Below, in pieces: positions 1-8,958 of a DNA stretch of 58,488 bases. Positions within the stretch are counted from its first letter, which is position 1. Each line of letters begins with the position of its first letter. The notes under the pieces are model-generated. The model did not search any database. It was given only the letters and a program-made list of their open reading frames with translations, and was not told where the DNA came from. The position numbers and the translations under genes are program-made. This stretch comes from Thalassotalea mangrovi (GTDB taxonomy: Bacteria; Pseudomonadota; Gammaproteobacteria; Enterobacterales; Alteromonadaceae): assembly GCF_005116735.1 (NCBI RefSeq), contig NZ_SWDB01000023.1, positions 1-58,488 on the forward strand, read 5' to 3'.

Positions 1-74
1 TACCGCTCATATGCACCTCTCTTTTTAGTCATTTTATCTAACTTAGAGGTGTCTAGGGAACTAGTGGCGATTCA
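1..74 (+). mobile_element. probable 3' end of an IS3-type insertion sequence (partial)
   Basis: The first 28 bases read as the last residues of an open frame (ending HMHLSF then TAG at 26-28). About 20 bases further lies a stretch at 50-74 (TGTCTAGGG...GCGATTCA) that resembles the right terminal inverted repeat of IS3-family elements. Immediately after it a different coding frame opens in mid-protein, which is what an insertion junction looks like. Seen: the frame stop, the terminus-like sequence and the abrupt downstream frame. Inferred: the family. The other end and the transposase lie outside the window, so this cannot be confirmed here. Confidence 0.4.
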
Positions 75-557
75 GTTGTCTTTTGTCACAGTAGTTATAA
101 CGATGAATATTGGTGTGTAATTGGAAAGCCTGATGCAGACTATCCTAAAAAGCCAGTTTCTCTTGCTGAGTTGCTCAACGAACTAGAAAGTAAGATTGAG
201 CTTCCAAGAAACTCTACTCAGGCTATTCAAAAAACCTCAGAGATAATGAAAAATGAGTTGAAAGAACTCCTAAGTGGAAAGTTAAACCTCATTGAAAAAA
301 TTTGGGCTAAAGAGGAATCTGCGGCACAAGATACCTATAACTATCAAAAAGAAGTAGCTTTGTATTGTGAGTCAATTGGTAATGCTGAGATATTAGAAAT
401 ACCAAATACTATAAAGGCGTTGGGTAATAGTTTTATACAGCAGTTCTCAGAGCACGACTTCTCACAAAAAACTACGTGGGTAGTTATTACAAAACTTGCA
501 GACTTTAATTGTAATAGCTATGAACAAGCAAAAGAAATTGCCCTGCAGCATAAGTAA
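72..557 (+). pseudogene. 3' remnant of an interrupted gene of unknown function
   Basis: A continuous frame runs from about base 72 to the TAA at 555-557. It reads well upstream of the first usable start (the TTG at 171), with convincing protein such as DEYWCVIGKPDADYPKKP encoded at about 102-155. The frame is closed by a TAG at 54-56, inside the probable IS terminus. The visible 160 or so residues are mostly helical and charged, with no signal peptide or membrane segment. I do not recognise a family. The simplest reading is that an IS insertion removed the 5' part of the gene. A short product starting at TTG 171 (128 aa) is possible but would lack the start of the domain. Its codon use is more AT-rich than the genes downstream of 1 kb, which hints at acquired DNA. 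Confidence 0.5.
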
Positions 558-602
558 AACTAACAAGGTAATCACCTAAGATATAAAATCCTAGGCTGCC
601 TG

Positions 603-942
603 GTATTAATGCGTTAATACTTCGAAATCAGCGTATATTAGCAATTGCTAACGGGCCGAGTTTGGCACAATTCGGTCATTCATGGTTGGCCAAGATTCCC
701 TGTCGTGGCAGGGAATGACTCAAGGTTTTTGCTTTTCACTTGGAGCGACGCTTTGAGTCGCGTACTCGGAACAATCTTTGATTGTGTACTCGAAGTGACG
801 TTCTACGTCACGTTCTCGAAGTATTGCTTGTCGATACGTGCTCAGGGAGTTTCAACTCCCGTCATGGGCAAAGAAGCAGCAACTTGCCGCGTACTGCCTG
901 AAGCTTGCAGCTAAGAAACAAGAAAACTGTTTCTTGTTTCTT
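603..942. repeat. array of about ten short hairpins with variable stems
   Basis: This non-coding stretch is almost entirely inverted repeats. Clear stems are 603-609/614-620, 638-642/647-651, 695-702/709-716, 745-749/757-761, 771-776/780-785, 795-801/805-811, 821-826/832-837 (one G-T pair), 845-851/854-860 and a 13-bp perfect stem 913-925/930-942 with loop ACTG. From 745 to 861 the units start every 24-26 bases. Each is followed by a similar linker: GTACTCG at 762 and 786, GTTCTCG at 812, GTGCTCA at 838. Stem sequences differ completely between units while pairing is kept, so structure rather than sequence appears conserved. An open frame at 645-914 crosses it but is low-complexity shadow. 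Function unknown. Confidence 0.75.
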
Positions 943-1028
943 CCCCAAAAACTCTTATTTTGCAACCGGTTGGTTTTCATTTATAGTTAGTACTACTGGC
1001 TAAATAATAACCATTACAGGATGTTTTC

Positions 1029-1625
1029 ATGGCAAAACTCGGCTTAGTGTCTTTAATGTTGGTTTCCAGCATCACTTACGCCCAACAGGCAAGTGAAAGC
1101 GTGCCTGTGGCAGACCATGCCCAGGTAAGCGAAATGCCAGTCAGTCAGCCGTCATGGCAATGCCCCGGTATCGAAACTCTTACCAATCAGGATCAACCAA
1201 GTGTGATTTACAACCGCGTCGTGCGCTGCGTTGAAATGCAGGAATATCATCGTGCCGCCGAACTCATGTTTATTGCCATGTCATTTGGTAAGTTCGACTC
1301 GATGCGGGTTTCTGGTGAAATACGTCATCATGCTATTGCAAGAACGAGAATTAGAGCGCTAAACAAACTCGATGCGCTGCAGCTGGATTTATTACGCCAG
1401 TCATTAGTTTTAAAATTCCGTAATCACGATGAACGGCAATTTCTTTGTTCATCATTACGAGGAATAGGGCGTCCCACCTATCAGCCAGATTATATGGTTA
1501 ATTATGAAAACCCGCTAAGCAGCCGCCAGTTACACCTGCAGATTCCATCAGAAGAGTTACCGGCATTCGAACAGGAAATGGCATGGGAAAATGTGTATTT
1601 TAACTTCGCGCGATGCCGAACCTGA
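1029..1625 (+). CDS. exported protein of unknown function (198 aa)
   Basis: The product starts with a typical Sec signal peptide (MAKLGLVSLMLVSSITYAQQ, cleavage expected after the Ala of TYA). The ATG at 1029 is preceded by ACAGGA about seven bases upstream. The mature part is about 180 residues with four cysteines (WQCPG, VVRCVE, FLCSS and ARCRT near the C-terminus), suggesting disulfides in the periplasm. The middle is helical and rich in Arg and Leu. I do not recognise the family. It is followed after about 150 bases by an unrelated acetyltransferase, so there is no clear operon. Confidence 0.7.
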   Translation: MAKLGLVSLMLVSSITYAQQASESVPVADHAQVSEMPVSQPSWQCPGIETLTNQDQPSVIYNRVVRCVEMQEYHRAAELMFIAMSFGKFDSMRVSGEIRHHAIARTRIRALNKLDALQLDLLRQSLVLKFRNHDERQFLCSSLRGIGRPTYQPDYMVNYENPLSSRQLHLQIPSEELPAFEQEMAWENVYFNFARCRT

Positions 1626-1777
1626 TTCGCTAAAGTCACTGAAAAGCCTGTTATTGCTATTCGTGTCTTAACGTTGGGCGACATTGTTGTTTTTACCGTT
1701 ATTATTCACAAGCATTGAAATTAACATATAGATGCAGTATTTTTGCCCGCCAGAATCCTCCAACATGTTAACCCGAT

Positions 1778-2269
1778 ATGATCCGACACGTTTGCAGCAC
1801 TGATGCCCAGGCTATTGTTGATATCTATAACTGGTACATTCAAGAGTCCAGTATTACCTTTGAAGAGCAAACCATAGATGCGCAGCATTTGCAGGAACGC
1901 ATTCTCTCGATTACTAATGAGTTAAATCTTCCCTGGCTGGTCTGTGAGTTCGAGGGTAGGGTGGTTGGATATGCCTATGCCAGTCAATGGAAACAACGCT
2001 CAGCTTATCGTTTTTCGGTCGAAGTGTCTGTGTATTTGGATCCAGAATATCAAGGTCGTGGTCTTGGTCGCCAGCTGTACGCAGAATTGTTTAATTTATT
2101 GCAACACAGCGATATTCACAGCGCACTGGCGGTAATTACATTACCCAATGAAGCGAGTGTAGCCTTACACGAAAAACTTGGTATGAAAAAGGTAGCGCAC
2201 TTCGAGCAGGTTGGATATAAATTCGAGCAGTGGCAGGATGTCGGCTACTGGCAAATCATATTTGACTGA
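1778..2269 (+). CDS. GNAT N-acetyltransferase, phosphinothricin acetyltransferase-like
   Basis: A 163-residue single-domain GNAT protein. The N-terminus (IVDIYNWYIQESSITFEEQ) matches the pattern of the phosphinothricin/methionine-sulfone acetyltransferase group. The acetyl-CoA pyrophosphate loop is visible as YQGRGLGRQLY near residue 92, preceded by the usual strand SVEVSVYLDPEY. Near residues 130-145 the frame reads NEASVALHEKLGMKKVAHF, the conserved last helix and strand of the fold. The family transfers acetyl groups from acetyl-CoA to amines such as phosphinothricin or methionine sulfoximine. The true substrate is not readable from sequence. It stands alone on the plus strand. Confidence 0.8.
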   Translation: MIRHVCSTDAQAIVDIYNWYIQESSITFEEQTIDAQHLQERILSITNELNLPWLVCEFEGRVVGYAYASQWKQRSAYRFSVEVSVYLDPEYQGRGLGRQLYAELFNLLQHSDIHSALAVITLPNEASVALHEKLGMKKVAHFEQVGYKFEQWQDVGYWQIIFD

Positions 2270-2534
2270 CGGTGCCAGTTAACCCTATCTACACAAAAGA
2301 TCCCATTAAAAACTGACCGTATGCTTAATAGTCGTAAACTGGCACAATATTCACAGAATGCGATTGGCTGATGGTTAGCAAATCGTTAATTTATCTAAAT
2401 TGGTTTACTGCTTGTCATCCGAGTGTAAATGAGGCGTTAATTTTCAGTATTTTTTGCAGATATCGCTGGCACGAATTACTCGCTATGGTAGGCTGTGGAC
2501 CGGACTAATAATATATCTCATATCGTTTCTGGGC

Positions 2535-3470
2535 ATGGCTAAATCAATTAAACTAATAGGCATTTTTGTTTTAACACAACTATTGTTTGCTTGTGCTTCA
2601 ACAGAATCGCCACAACACTATAAAGCTGAACTAAAAGAAAGAGTTAGCTGGCAACCAATATCCAAGGTTAGTGCCAAAGACGTGGTCGATGTCGACTTCA
2701 GAGATGGACGCCTGGTGGATAATCGTTGGATAATAGATTTATCTTATTCGGTACAGATAAAAGAACAGAAATTTCAACAACGAATTGAATATTACGGTAC
2801 GGACAAGCCGTTTACCCTCGATTCTGTATTAGCAGAGACCAAATGTGCGGTACGTGCGGTGAATTGTGATCAACAATCCATCGACTGGAAAGCCGTAGAA
2901 GGTGAAGAAACATTTGTTGGCTTTACCGAGAAAACCCGTAAACAGACGATGCCATATCGAGAAGATTTTGGACAAATATCCACAAAATTACAGGTGCGCC
3001 AGGGCCAGAAGATCACCAGTGTTCCAGTAACATGGCAAGTCAAAAATCAAAAGTTATATATTGAATTGCAAGATGCTCTTTTGAATGCCCCGTTTCAACC
3101 GGAAAAAGCGATTTTGCTGGTCGAGTATCATAATCCCGATTATCAGGAAACGCATAAAGTGGTATTCGGTGACTATATATTCGGACTACTTGGTTTATCC
3201 GCTTCCCACTGGCATCACGAAGAAAGTAAAGTTCAAGAGTGGTTAGATAGATTAGCGACCTGCTTACCGGCAGGAGATATCCCATGCGCGCTTGAGCAAA
3301 TGCAGTCCATTGAACAAAGTGGAGAAAGCCTGCCTGATTCCTTCTACTACCACATGGCATCCATGTATTTAATGGCTGGAGATCAAACAAATGCCCGCGT
3401 GTATGCGAAAAAGTACCTGGGTGGCAAAAATCATAGCCAGTATTTACACCAGGCGAGGGCAATGCTGTGA
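2535..3470 (+). CDS. lipoprotein of unknown function with C-terminal TPR-like helices
   Basis: An ATG at 2535 gives MAKSIKLIGIFVLTQLLFAC, a lipoprotein signal with lipobox LFAC (Cys at residue 20). An in-frame ATG at 2454 would add 27 residues before the signal and is less likely. The mature protein has a beta-rich middle (about residues 45-220) and, near the C-terminus, a helical segment (SFYYHMASMYLMAGDQTNARVY, as two pieces around residues 278-300) that resembles a TPR repeat. It overlaps the next gene by four bases (GTGA), so the two are translationally coupled. No family recognised. The pair probably works together in the envelope. Confidence 0.7.
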   Translation: MAKSIKLIGIFVLTQLLFACASTESPQHYKAELKERVSWQPISKVSAKDVVDVDFRDGRLVDNRWIIDLSYSVQIKEQKFQQRIEYYGTDKPFTLDSVLAETKCAVRAVNCDQQSIDWKAVEGEETFVGFTEKTRKQTMPYREDFGQISTKLQVRQGQKITSVPVTWQVKNQKLYIELQDALLNAPFQPEKAILLVEYHNPDYQETHKVVFGDYIFGLLGLSASHWHHEESKVQEWLDRLATCLPAGDIPCALEQMQSIEQSGESLPDSFYYHMASMYLMAGDQTNARVYAKKYLGGKNHSQYLHQARAML

Positions 3471-5107
3471 TATTAATGTCGTCTAACTTTAAATTTAAAC
3501 AAGGTGCCATTGCCCTGGCATGTATTGGCGGATTACTTTCTGTTAGTGCGCATGCATCCGTAGATAAAACCATTGAACCGAAAGAAATTAGCTATACGAC
3601 AACTTCCTGGCAGGGCGTAGACAGCCTTACTGGCTATCAATACGTGTTGGATGTGGATAGCCAGTTAAGTGTTGGAGTGTTAAAAGGCGATCCCTATTTT
3701 TATTGTTCTGGTACCTGGCGGCTGATTGAAATAACGATTCCTGAAGCAGATGCCAAGTTAGCAGGCGTAGACAGCAAACTTGATGTCAATGCATTACCGC
3801 ATACCACATTGGCCGGAATAAAATTAAATAACATCAGAGCTCAGTTTGCGCTTGATAAAAATGGTAATTTTGCCCTCGACTGTGATTTAGGTAAGTTCGC
3901 ACCATCTGCATCTGAGCAGGTTAGCGACAGCATGCCTATGATTCCGGCATGGGGCAATTTAATTGTTAATGGTATTGATAAGCAATTTGTTAACCAGACT
4001 CTGGCAAAAGATGTTATTTACAGCTTCGTATCTACGTTTCGAAAAGATGCCACCGCCAAAATTGCTCAGCATGCGCCAGAAGTTGTCTCTGCGAAGGTTG
4101 ATTTTAGCGCGCTACAATCCTGGTTGGCTGAAATGGCACATCAAAATATACAACCAGACTCGGCACTTTTGCAGTCACAGGCAAAGCAACAAAAACTCGC
4201 TTACGTTGAAAATTCCGGCTTCGATGACAATAATTTTGATCTTTTCGTGCAAAGTTTATACGAGCGTAAACGCATCAATGAGGCAACGACTCGAATTAGT
4301 CAGCAGTTTGACAAGCAACTGGCAGCGACGTCAGCCTTGCTGAAAAACCATACCTGTGTGAGTTCGCAAGAGCTGAGTTCATTGTCCGGGAATTGGTCCA
4401 GTGGAACGGCAATGTTTGAGCGTGTGCAGCAATGCCACCAGAAAAAACCTGATTTTGGTTTCGTCAGGACCGATAAGTGTGCAGGTTTAGATTCCAATGT
4501 TGAAGACAGTCAAAATGTTAGCGCTTTATCGCCTGATGCAATTGAGATGCAAACTGGTTCGATTTACTGTGCGGCACCGTTAATGCAGTTTGTATCATTA
4601 AAGAATGGCGCAGCCGTAAGCGATGCAGATTATCTGGATACATCGGGTTTTTCCCGAGAGGGATTGGCAGCGGTGCAGTTGCATGATAGTCGATGGCAGG
4701 TAGTGACCAGCGCATTTAATACGATAAAAGCGTTAGCAGACGTCGCTGACTTTAAGGGTGGTTTTCATAACCAGAGAATTATTTTCCGTAACAAACGCGG
4801 GCTATATGGTGCCATGGATTCCAAGTTTAATGTCGTGGTTCCGGCTAAGTTTGAAGAAATGCAAAGCTTTTCTTCCGCCATTACCCGAGTCAAATATCAG
4901 GGCCGCTATGGCGTAATAAATAAACAGGGTAATTGGATTGTACCAGCTCGCTATGAAGAAGCGGGATACGTAGAGAATGGTCATATTATCATGCGCGAAA
5001 CTAAACAAGAATCGCCATGGCTGCTGATCAATAAAGAAGGCACCCTGATAAAAGAAACGCAAAGCGAAGGGAATAGCCGACCTTCTGTGCAGGCGCTGTT
5101 AAAATAA
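3467..5107 (+). CDS. exported protein with WG repeats, unknown function
   Basis: Translation can start at GTG 3467, which overlaps the upstream stop by four bases and has GAGGG seven bases before it, or at ATG 3476 two codons later. The first 30 residues contain a signal peptide (ALACIGGLLSVSAHA). The C-terminal 120 residues carry WG-type repeats: GLYGAMDSKFNVVVPAKFEE then GRYGVINKQGNWIVPARYEE, a beta-propeller-like or solenoid repeat often found in exported proteins. The central region is helical with several cysteines. Paired with the upstream lipoprotein, it is likely periplasmic or surface-associated. No enzymatic motif seen. Confidence 0.75.
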   Translation: MILMSSNFKFKQGAIALACIGGLLSVSAHASVDKTIEPKEISYTTTSWQGVDSLTGYQYVLDVDSQLSVGVLKGDPYFYCSGTWRLIEITIPEADAKLAGVDSKLDVNALPHTTLAGIKLNNIRAQFALDKNGNFALDCDLGKFAPSASEQVSDSMPMIPAWGNLIVNGIDKQFVNQTLAKDVIYSFVSTFRKDATAKIAQHAPEVVSAKVDFSALQSWLAEMAHQNIQPDSALLQSQAKQQKLAYVENSGFDDNNFDLFVQSLYERKRINEATTRISQQFDKQLAATSALLKNHTCVSSQELSSLSGNWSSGTAMFERVQQCHQKKPDFGFVRTDKCAGLDSNVEDSQNVSALSPDAIEMQTGSIYCAAPLMQFVSLKNGAAVSDADYLDTSGFSREGLAAVQLHDSRWQVVTSAFNTIKALADVADFKGGFHNQRIIFRNKRGLYGAMDSKFNVVVPAKFEEMQSFSSAITRVKYQGRYGVINKQGNWIVPARYEEAGYVENGHIIMRETKQESPWLLINKEGTLIKETQSEGNSRPSVQALLK

Positions 5108-5221
5108 CCCGGGGATGACTTTTCGAGGCTTTTGCCTAAACTTTGACTGAAGAGCACTTAACAATTATCAGGTACACCGATAATGGTTCCTGCTGATAAG
5201 TGATAAACAAACAGTTTCGAA

Positions 5222-5848
5222 ATGGTCGCCTCAGTGAAAACGTTAGGTATTTTTTGCATCATTAGCCTGTTGCTGACAGGTTGCAGCAGACAATCGATTA
5301 ATTATTATCAGCCAGAATATGCGATGGCAGACAGGTTTACCAGTAGCTGCAATGGTAAAGGCCCTAATGACCATATCCGTATCCCTCTGCATCAACATGC
5401 CTATGTTGAAGTTACCGCCTATTTTTCACAGGTAACCGAAGGTAACTTTATTGCTAATATTTCGTATTTTGTACCGGAAGAACATACCCTTAAGTTCGTC
5501 GATAGAACGGTGTTGTTGCTTGGTGCGAATAATTTGAATAAGCGGTTCGAGGTGAACCAGGTGTTCCGCTTTATGGGGACTAAACAGGTTGAGAGGCAAT
5601 CCATTGAAGGATTGCTGCCCGGCAGAACTATCCCAATTAAGTACTTCCAGGAAATTCGCGACGTTGACCTGGGATATCGGATCAACATTTCCAAACAATT
5701 TGCTACGAATAGCAGTGAATTCACGTTGCAGATCCCCGTTGTTGAAGTAAACGGGCAGGTCGTTGAAACCGATCCTATTCCTTTTCGTCTTGCTGAGATG
5801 AAAAAAACGTTACCGGCGAATTGCCAGCTTCCACAATACCAAAACTAA
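5222..5848 (+). CDS. lipoprotein of unknown function (208 aa)
   Basis: The N-terminus (VKTLGIFCIISLLLTGCSRQ) is a lipoprotein signal with lipobox LTGC. The start may be ATG 5222 or GTG 5234; the GTG gives a more usual signal length, but neither has a strong Shine-Dalgarno. The mature part is predicted beta-rich and ends with a conserved-looking NCQLPQYQN tail. No family recognised. It sits about 110 bases after the WG-repeat gene in the same orientation, part of a run of small envelope proteins. Confidence 0.65.
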   Translation: MVASVKTLGIFCIISLLLTGCSRQSINYYQPEYAMADRFTSSCNGKGPNDHIRIPLHQHAYVEVTAYFSQVTEGNFIANISYFVPEEHTLKFVDRTVLLLGANNLNKRFEVNQVFRFMGTKQVERQSIEGLLPGRTIPIKYFQEIRDVDLGYRINISKQFATNSSEFTLQIPVVEVNGQVVETDPIPFRLAEMKKTLPANCQLPQYQN

Positions 5849-5991
5849 CTCCGTCAAATTTGAGGTGGCTAGCGCTTAGTTGCCATGTGTTTGGTTGTTA
5901 CTCGTCGTTTAAATTTGCTTAGCCCTGTCGTTTTTATTATTTTAAAGGCTTTGGCAATCAGGTAGTTGCCGTTGAGCAGAGAATAATAATC

Positions 5992-6420
5992 ATGAAAATC
6001 TTTCGTATCCTTATCCTGAGTTTATGTCTTGGCTATTGTTATGCCAACCTTATCATGGCATTTGATTTACCCCTGGTAAAACAGATGGAAAACTGGCTGG
6101 CGGGCCAGATGAATCAACAACAAATACCCTGGAAGTTATTTCTGGGAGTATTAGCCGCCGGCATTATTCCTTTCACCTGTGCATTTTTGTATGCCCGATC
6201 ACATAAATGGCTGGTCAGTGGTTTAAGCATTTTGGTTGCAGTACATGTTGTCGGCAATCGTCAAAGTGATTTGTGGGACGTAAATGGCGTGCTGTCTTTT
6301 TTTGAGCCGCTCACAACAAACTCAGTAAACGTTACAACCCTGACCTATTTACTATTGATAATTATCTGGCCAGTTATCTATGTAACGCTGCTGATGCGTG
6401 CAGACAAAGCCGTTAATTAG
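5992..6420 (+). CDS. small integral membrane protein, unknown function
   Basis: The 142-residue product has about four hydrophobic segments (residues roughly 5-25, 45-65, 70-88 and 112-134), so it is an inner-membrane protein. There is no recognisable motif. The start ATG at 5992 follows an AGAGAA stretch about 12 bases upstream. A small lipoprotein gene follows within 40 bases, so the two may be cotranscribed. Confidence 0.6.
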   Translation: MKIFRILILSLCLGYCYANLIMAFDLPLVKQMENWLAGQMNQQQIPWKLFLGVLAAGIIPFTCAFLYARSHKWLVSGLSILVAVHVVGNRQSDLWDVNGVLSFFEPLTTNSVNVTTLTYLLLIIIWPVIYVTLLMRADKAVN

Positions 6421-6459
6421 TTATAAAAAAGATTCTCAATTACAAGCAGGATAACTTAA

Positions 6460-6708
6460 ATGTCAGAAAGCAAAGATAAGCGATATCGGCACATACTTTT
6501 GTTCATTACCGTTTTCATCATTGCTGGTTGCAGTTACAGACAAGTGTATGAGGGCATTCAAACGGGCAATAAGAATCATTGTTATCAGTACCCCTATGAG
6601 CAAGCCCAGGAATGTCTAAAAGATGTCGAATTGTCGTTTGCAGAGTATCAACGTCGTCGGCAGGAGGTCTTGGATACTGAACACGCTAACAAAAAGGCAG
6701 AACACTAA
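6460..6708 (+). CDS. small lipoprotein (82 aa)
   Basis: ATG at 6460 is preceded by AGGA eight bases upstream. Residues 1-24 form a lipoprotein signal with lipobox IAGC. The short mature part contains CYQYPYEQAQECLKDVE and ends in a charged helix with several Glu, Gln and Arg, so it may be a peptidoglycan- or membrane-facing spacer. Unknown family. After the stop, GCCATCC and GGATGGC (about 6716-6745) could pair, but there is no T-run, so a terminator is not claimed. Confidence 0.65.
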   Translation: MSESKDKRYRHILLFITVFIIAGCSYRQVYEGIQTGNKNHCYQYPYEQAQECLKDVELSFAEYQRRRQEVLDTEHANKKAEH

Positions 6709-6860
6709 AATTCTGCCATCCTGCTATGAGCATCGTATGTCCTGGATGGCGGATTAGATGGTAGGGCTAAGTTAACATTAGAAAATTTCCAACCGACGCT
6801 CGCATAGTTTTGCCAGAACAATTACTATAGCCGCAAATTCATTTTCAAAAGTAAGCTGTT

Positions 6861-7199
6861 ATGTCGTTCCCTCCCTGTCCCCAATGTAAATCCGAATATG
6901 TTTATGCTGATCAAAATCAATTAGTATGTCCAGAATGCGGGCATGAATGGAATCCGTCCGATATCGAAGAAGATACCTTAAACATTAAAGATGCCAACGG
7001 AGCATTGCTTGCCGACGGTGATAAGGTGACCATCGCGAAAGATTTAAAAATTAAAGGCAGTTCACAAGTCATCAAAATTGGTACGAAAGCAATTGTCAGG
7101 CGTGTGTTAGACAAAAAAGATCACGAACTGGATTGCAAAGTCGATGGCATTGGAGAAATGATGGTGACCGCTAAGTTTGTTAAAAAAGCCGGAAGCTAA
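6861..7199 (+). CDS. yjdM: PhnA/YjdM family zinc-ribbon protein
   Basis: At 112 residues this is the usual length of the PhnA (YjdM) family. An N-terminal zinc ribbon is visible as CPQCKSEYVY (Cys 6 and 9) and CPECGHEWNP (Cys 23 and 26). The rest is the small beta domain with LLADGDKVTIAKDLKIKGSS and the C-terminal VDGIGEMMVTAKFVKKA. The family was once linked to phosphonate metabolism because of the name, but its role is unclear. The gene is free-standing. Confidence 0.88.
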   Translation: MSFPPCPQCKSEYVYADQNQLVCPECGHEWNPSDIEEDTLNIKDANGALLADGDKVTIAKDLKIKGSSQVIKIGTKAIVRRVLDKKDHELDCKVDGIGEMMVTAKFVKKAGS

Positions 7200-7326
7200 G
7201 GGTCTGGCTTGTTACATCTTTTCTACAAACCGGCTTAACCCGCTGTATTAAATAAAATTTATGCGAAACCGGTAAAGTTAGCGTATTCTGTATTTACCAC
7301 TGGTTACTAATGATACAGGTTAAAAT

Positions 7327-8679
7327 ATGTTAAAAACGCCGGTTTCATCTCTGCCCATCGTACTGGCGTCAGTCCTGTCTTCGTTCCTTTCTTGCTCTGT
7401 ATTCGCCCAGGATTATGTGTTTAAACAGGTCAACGTGCTTTCGTTTGCAGAGCAGGGGTTTTTACCGACCATGGATGTCGCGGTGTCGGATGGTAAAATT
7501 TCGGCAATTAAGTCCAGCATTGATGTGGATGGCGCCATAATAATTGATGCCAGAGGTAAATATTTAATTCCTGGGTTGACCGAGATGCATGCCCATGTGC
7601 CGCCAGTCAGCGCCGATAACGAAAATATCGAAGACCTGTTGTTTTTGTTTAATGCCTACGGGGTAACTACGATTCGCAGTATGCTGGGTCATGTTTCACA
7701 CATAGCATTGCAGGAGCAGCTTAAAGCGAATCGAATTAACGGTCCGCGCCTGATTACATCGGGTCCATCATTTAACGGCAATAGTATTCAATCTGCGGAG
7801 CAGGCAAAAACCAGCGTGCAGAGACAGGCAGAGCAGGGGTTTGATTTTATTAAAATCCACCCAGGATTGTCGGCGACGGTGTTTCAGGCGATGGCCAGGG
7901 AGGCGACAGCAATAAATATCCCTTTTGCCGGACATGTCAGTGCATCCGTGGGTATTGTCGAGTCGATAACGTCTGGACAGTCCACGGTTGATCACCTTGA
8001 TGGTGTGCTTGAAGAGTTGGCCGGCCGCTCCGGAAAGACACTACCAGAGCAAACCGGATTTTTCGGTTCAGCAATTGTTGACTTAATTAATGAAAAGGAC
8101 ATTGAACCATTGGCTAAAGAACTGGCGGAATCTTCGGTTGCCATGGTTGCGACGGAAACCTTGATGTATGGTTTTCTGACTGGCGAGGAAGTAGATCCTG
8201 AGGTGCTGGCACTGATGCCTGGTGATGTTGTCGAAAACTGGCGACAAACACGTTTGCAAATGCAACAGGCTAGCTGGTATTCACCGCAAAACATAAAAAA
8301 ATTATTGCGTATCAGACAAGAGTTCTTACAGCAGTTTGTAAAACATCATGGACTTGTGTTGACCGGCTCTGATGCTCCCCAAGTCTATAATGTGCCCGGA
8401 TATTCTCTTCATCAGGAAATGACGCTGATGCAGCGCTCAGGAATGACACCGCTACAGGTACTGGCCGCCACGACGATAGCTCCGGCTAAATTTTTCGAAA
8501 AGGCCGGCGAGTTTGGTTCTATTGAGATTGGTAAGTCTGCCGATTTGGTGCTGTTAGACACAAATCCATTGCTGGATATTAGTAATACACGCTCAATTTC
8601 AGGGGTAATGGCACGAGGTCATTGGTTACCAAAAAGTGCAATTGATAGCAGATTGCAGAAAATCAGAGACAAACACTAG
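7327..8679 (+). CDS. exported metal-dependent amidohydrolase
   Basis: A signal peptide (residues 1-27, ending SCSVFAQ) sends the product to the periplasm. The body is an amidohydrolase of the imidazolonepropionase-like group. The HxH metal motif is EMHAHVP near residue 88, and later conserved positions include a lysine in FDFIKIHPG, HVSAS near 203, STVDHLDG near 222, and the catalytic-site aspartate in LTGSDAPQVY near 350. The C-terminus (GSIEIGKSADLVLLDTNPL) is the standard beta-sandwich end of the superfamily. Such exported members hydrolyse cyclic amides or dipeptide-like substrates; substrate not readable. It stands alone. Confidence 0.85.
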   Translation: MLKTPVSSLPIVLASVLSSFLSCSVFAQDYVFKQVNVLSFAEQGFLPTMDVAVSDGKISAIKSSIDVDGAIIIDARGKYLIPGLTEMHAHVPPVSADNENIEDLLFLFNAYGVTTIRSMLGHVSHIALQEQLKANRINGPRLITSGPSFNGNSIQSAEQAKTSVQRQAEQGFDFIKIHPGLSATVFQAMAREATAINIPFAGHVSASVGIVESITSGQSTVDHLDGVLEELAGRSGKTLPEQTGFFGSAIVDLINEKDIEPLAKELAESSVAMVATETLMYGFLTGEEVDPEVLALMPGDVVENWRQTRLQMQQASWYSPQNIKKLLRIRQEFLQQFVKHHGLVLTGSDAPQVYNVPGYSLHQEMTLMQRSGMTPLQVLAATTIAPAKFFEKAGEFGSIEIGKSADLVLLDTNPLLDISNTRSISGVMARGHWLPKSAIDSRLQKIRDKH

Positions 8680-8958
8680 GGCGTGTGCAGTAAAGCGTAA
8701 AAATAAAACCCATTACGCTATTAAAAGATCGCATATCTTTTTCATTGGTTAACACTGAGTCATCATTCCTACAGCGTAATTTATTAACAGGTAAATTGAC
8801 GCCATAGAAAAATTATTCTTGAATTAGCTATATGCGGCTGCACAGAGGTTTTTCGATCGTCAGTATTGGTAGATTGTCATGGATGGCGAAGATGTATATG
8901 GTTGTTGATGATTCGCAAAAAATACCAACATTACACACTACCAGGAAAACCAGACTTT

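Noticed and set aside
745-861. CRISPR-like periodic array
   Set aside because: The period is 24-26 bases but only the 7-base linker is shared; there is no constant repeat with unique spacers and no cas gene.
645-914. Open frame of 89 codons on the plus strand
   Set aside because: It lies wholly in the hairpin array, has no ribosome-binding site and its residues follow the inverted repeats.
3040-3573. Minus-strand frame of 177 codons
   Set aside because: It is antisense to two well supported envelope genes and has no recognisable protein features.
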